Shown in pieces: positions 5,784 to 7,508 of a DNA stretch of 7,508 bases. Within the stretch, counting starts at the first letter, position 1. Every line of letters begins with the position of its first letter. The stretch comes from Bacteroidales bacterium UBA4243 (GTDB taxonomy: Bacteria; Bacteroidota; Bacteroidia; Bacteroidales; F082), in the NCBI GenBank assembly GCA_002396205.1, contig DGXB01000047.1:1-7508 (forward strand), read 5' to 3'. The position numbers and the translations under genes are program-made. The notes beneath the pieces were generated by a model. That model saw only the letters and a list, made by a program, of their open reading frames with translations. It ran no database searches and was not told where the DNA came from.

Positions 5784-7229
5784 CTATTTCAGCACCATCG
5801 TCCCAACGCGGTTGTCTGTCGTCAGATAGCAGGCCACATCGGGGAGAACCAGCTGCATCCCAACAAGTGGCTCTTCAGGAAGGGTTATTTCGGTGTCCGT
5901 AAAGTCCTTTTGGCCTTTTCGCCAAACGAGGTAATGGCGTTTGCTTCTTTGGTTGTCCACAATGTCGTCGTAAATCACGCCGAGCGTTTCTCCGTCGAAA
6001 GCCCAATCCACAAGCTGCGCATCTTGAGTCGCTTGAATGTTGAAACCGCCGTTGTCAACCACTTTGGTGTTGTATCGGAAAGGCAAATTGAAAACGGTAT
6101 CGTTTTGTATGTCAAGAAGATATTCGGTGAATGCCAAGTTGAGCAGGCCGTCTTTCAGTTTGGGCTTATACCACAGCAAATCCTTTTGCTCAAACTCGGG
6201 ATAGTGAATCGGGCGCTCGTCTTTCAATGTGAGAATGCCATCCTGCACTTCGCATTTGGCTTGGGTGTAGATGCTTTGTCCCTCTTGGTCGAACTGTTGC
6301 GAAACGACATATACATCTTGTAAAAATGGAAGTCCGTTGCCGCCATTGTTGGAATGGCCGAACATCATGGTGGCCACCTCGTTTTGCCTTCCGTCAAAAA
6401 TCACTTTGAAGTCCTGCGTTGTGTCGTAAAGCGGATAGGAAAGCACTTGATAAGGGGATTGCAGGCTGACTTGTCCGTCTTCCATGCTGGGGCAAGAAAC
6501 CATGAAACCAATCCAAATCTCCTTCCCGTTGATGAAGACGTCTTCCACCGAGCTGCGATAATACCCAAAACTCTTGATGGATTGTATCAATGCGGAGTCT
6601 AATTGCCTCAATTCGGGGAAAACATCGGCGGGGTCGACAAGGTTGCCGTCGATTTCGCGTATCATTTTTCCGTCGGTATTGAATATTTGGCAAAGGTTCA
6701 TTGGGCTGTTGGTCAGGACGTAGTAGTTGCCTTGCGTGGAAAACCTGATGCCGTCGTTGTTGTAATCGGTCTGTAGGGCCGTGGGGTCCTTTTGCATCAA
6801 GGCTTCTCCTTTGGTTTTGATGGCGCTGAGACGGTCTTGAGTCGGCTTGTCGAGCCTGAATTGGAACACCATGATCTCGTTGCCTTTTTTGTCCATCAGA
6901 TGGCCTTCGGAAACGGTGGGGATGGTGTTCAGCTTGGCGTATTTTTCCTTGTCGGAAATGATTTTGAAGCCTTCGTTCCTTTTGACGTATTCGAGCGCAT
7001 TGGTTTTGAGGAACTGCTCGATGGTTTTTTCATTCAAGCCGTTGAACACGATTTCCACATTGGCCACTTCCGAGAGGTCGCGCATGGTGATTTGTCCCGA
7101 AACGCAGCGGAAGCAGTCCGTTTCTTTCATCTTCACCTTGAGCAGATAAGGTTTTTCTGTTTCTTGCTGGCCGTATGAGGCCAAGGCCAACATGGCGATG
7201 GCGACAAATAAGATAAGGTGTCTTTTCAT
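5784..7229 (-). CDS. Secreted protein of unknown function with an N-terminal CFRC motif and a beta-rich body
   Basis: I do not recognise a named family for this 481-residue protein. A clear signal peptide starts it (MKRH, hydrophobic 5-18, cleavage probably around ASYG before Gln21), so it is exported to the periplasm or beyond. No lipobox Cys follows. The N-terminal part (about 25-110) has CFRC at 39-42 in a TDCFRCVSG context, then a helix-strand pattern (VANVEIVFNGLNEKTIEQFL). The remainder is rich in short beta segments separated by polar turns, with NYYVLTN (168-174), KEIWIGFMVS (236-245), DVYVVSQQ (305-312) and LVDWAFDGETLGVIYDD (406-422). This recalls a beta-propeller and is an inference only. 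Further cysteines are at about 180, 246, 326 and 467. It is divergent from the BRO-N gene, with an 88-bp gap, and upstream of tex. No good -7 box was found; the best candidate is TAAATTTC at 7255-7262, one base off. Confidence 0.8.
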   Translation of the reverse strand: MKRHLILFVAIAMLALASYGQQETEKPYLLKVKMKETDCFRCVSGQITMRDLSEVANVEIVFNGLNEKTIEQFLKTNALEYVKRNEGFKIISDKEKYAKLNTIPTVSEGHLMDKKGNEIMVFQFRLDKPTQDRLSAIKTKGEALMQKDPTALQTDYNNDGIRFSTQGNYYVLTNSPMNLCQIFNTDGKMIREIDGNLVDPADVFPELRQLDSALIQSIKSFGYYRSSVEDVFINGKEIWIGFMVSCPSMEDGQVSLQSPYQVLSYPLYDTTQDFKVIFDGRQNEVATMMFGHSNNGGNGLPFLQDVYVVSQQFDQEGQSIYTQAKCEVQDGILTLKDERPIHYPEFEQKDLLWYKPKLKDGLLNLAFTEYLLDIQNDTVFNLPFRYNTKVVDNGGFNIQATQDAQLVDWAFDGETLGVIYDDIVDNQRSKRHYLVWRKGQKDFTDTEITLPEEPLVGMQLVLPDVACYLTTDNRVGTMVLK

Positions 7230-7271
7230 TGTCTAGTAGTTTGGTTTTCCAACTGAAATTTAAGTTTTTTA

Positions 7272-7302
7272 TTGCTTTCTGCCGTTTTTTTCACTAATTT
7301 TG
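7272..7302 (+). promoter_or_regulatory. Promoter of the BRO-N gene
   Basis: TTG at 7272-7274, a 20-bp spacer and TAATTTTG at 7295-7302 match the Bacteroidetes promoter layout exactly. The bases after the -7 box (CAGCAAAA) are the same as those at the rimM promoter. Transcription would start close to 7308, giving a very short leader before the ATG at 7318. Confidence 0.78.
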
Positions 7303-7317
7303 CAGCAAAATAAATCT

Positions 7318-7508
7318 ATGACACAGCATAACAAAATCCAGCTCTTCGAGGAGAAGAAAGTCCGTGCCATTTGGGACGACGAGGCAGAGAAATGGTATTT
7401 TTCGGTGGTGGATGCAATTGCCGTATTGACGGATAGCGTTGATCCGACTGCTTATTGGCGTAAGTTGAAACAAAGGTTAAAAGAGGAAGGAAATGAAACC
7501 GTGACAAA
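7318..7508 (+). CDS. BRO-N domain protein (phage antirepressor-like), 5' part only
   Basis: From the ATG at 7318 the frame is open to the window end, giving 63 complete codons. The visible protein matches the opening of BRO-N (Bro family, prophage antirepressor-like) proteins. It starts KIQLFEEKKVRAIWDDE, then KWYFSVVDAIAVLTDS (25-40), then a Tyr-Trp pair in AYWRKLKQRLKEEGNE (46-61). In known cases BRO-N is a DNA-binding domain found in phage antirepressors and in many chromosomal stand-alone genes of gut Bacteroidales. No phage structural gene is visible here, so prophage membership cannot be judged. The C-terminal domain, which would say more about its role, lies outside the window. Confidence 0.82.
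   Translation, partial: MTQHNKIQLFEEKKVRAIWDDEAEKWYFSVVDAIAVLTDSVDPTAYWRKLKQRLKEEGNETVT

Overview
The window looks like ordinary chromosome from a Bacteroidales (phylum Bacteroidota) bacterium. The evidence is repeated Bacteroidetes-type promoter boxes (TAnnTTTG near -7, TTG/TTTG about 20 bp upstream), starts with no obvious Shine-Dalgarno, a PorT-like outer-membrane beta-barrel protein, and signal peptides ending just before Gln. No rRNA, tRNA, CRISPR array or insertion sequence was seen. Species and genus cannot be read from the sequence.

Layout from left to right. Positions 1-72 (minus) hold a TPP riboswitch cut by the window edge, so the gene it controls (probably thiamine-related) lies outside. 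Its promoter overlaps the 3' end of a minus-strand gene for a polytopic, histidine-rich putative metal exporter (112-1200). A compact divergent promoter, partly palindromic, at 1212-1251 separates this exporter from a plus-strand operon of rimM (30S ribosome maturation) and a TrmN6/YfiC-like tRNA methyltransferase, which overlap by 4 bp. The operon leader contains a GC-rich nested stem-loop. Three minus-strand genes follow: an outer-membrane beta-barrel protein (2570-3430, convergent with trmN and only 7 bp away), the Tex/YhgF RNA-binding protein (3493-5625), and a secreted protein of unknown function (5784-7229). At the right edge a plus-strand gene for a BRO-N (phage antirepressor-like) protein begins at 7318 and runs out of the window.

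Functionally, rimM and trmN form a translation-quality unit (ribosome assembly plus tRNA modification), and Tex is also a nucleic-acid housekeeping factor. The envelope genes (exporter, barrel, secreted protein) appear to be separate transcription units, most with their own recognisable -7 box. I found no clear evidence of a new multi-gene system. The parts that ordinary annotation does not explain are the rimM leader structure, which reads as an intrinsic terminator on the opposite strand; the symmetric divergent promoter; the duplicated AT-rich repeat upstream of tex; and the uncharacterised 481-residue secreted protein with a CFRC motif.
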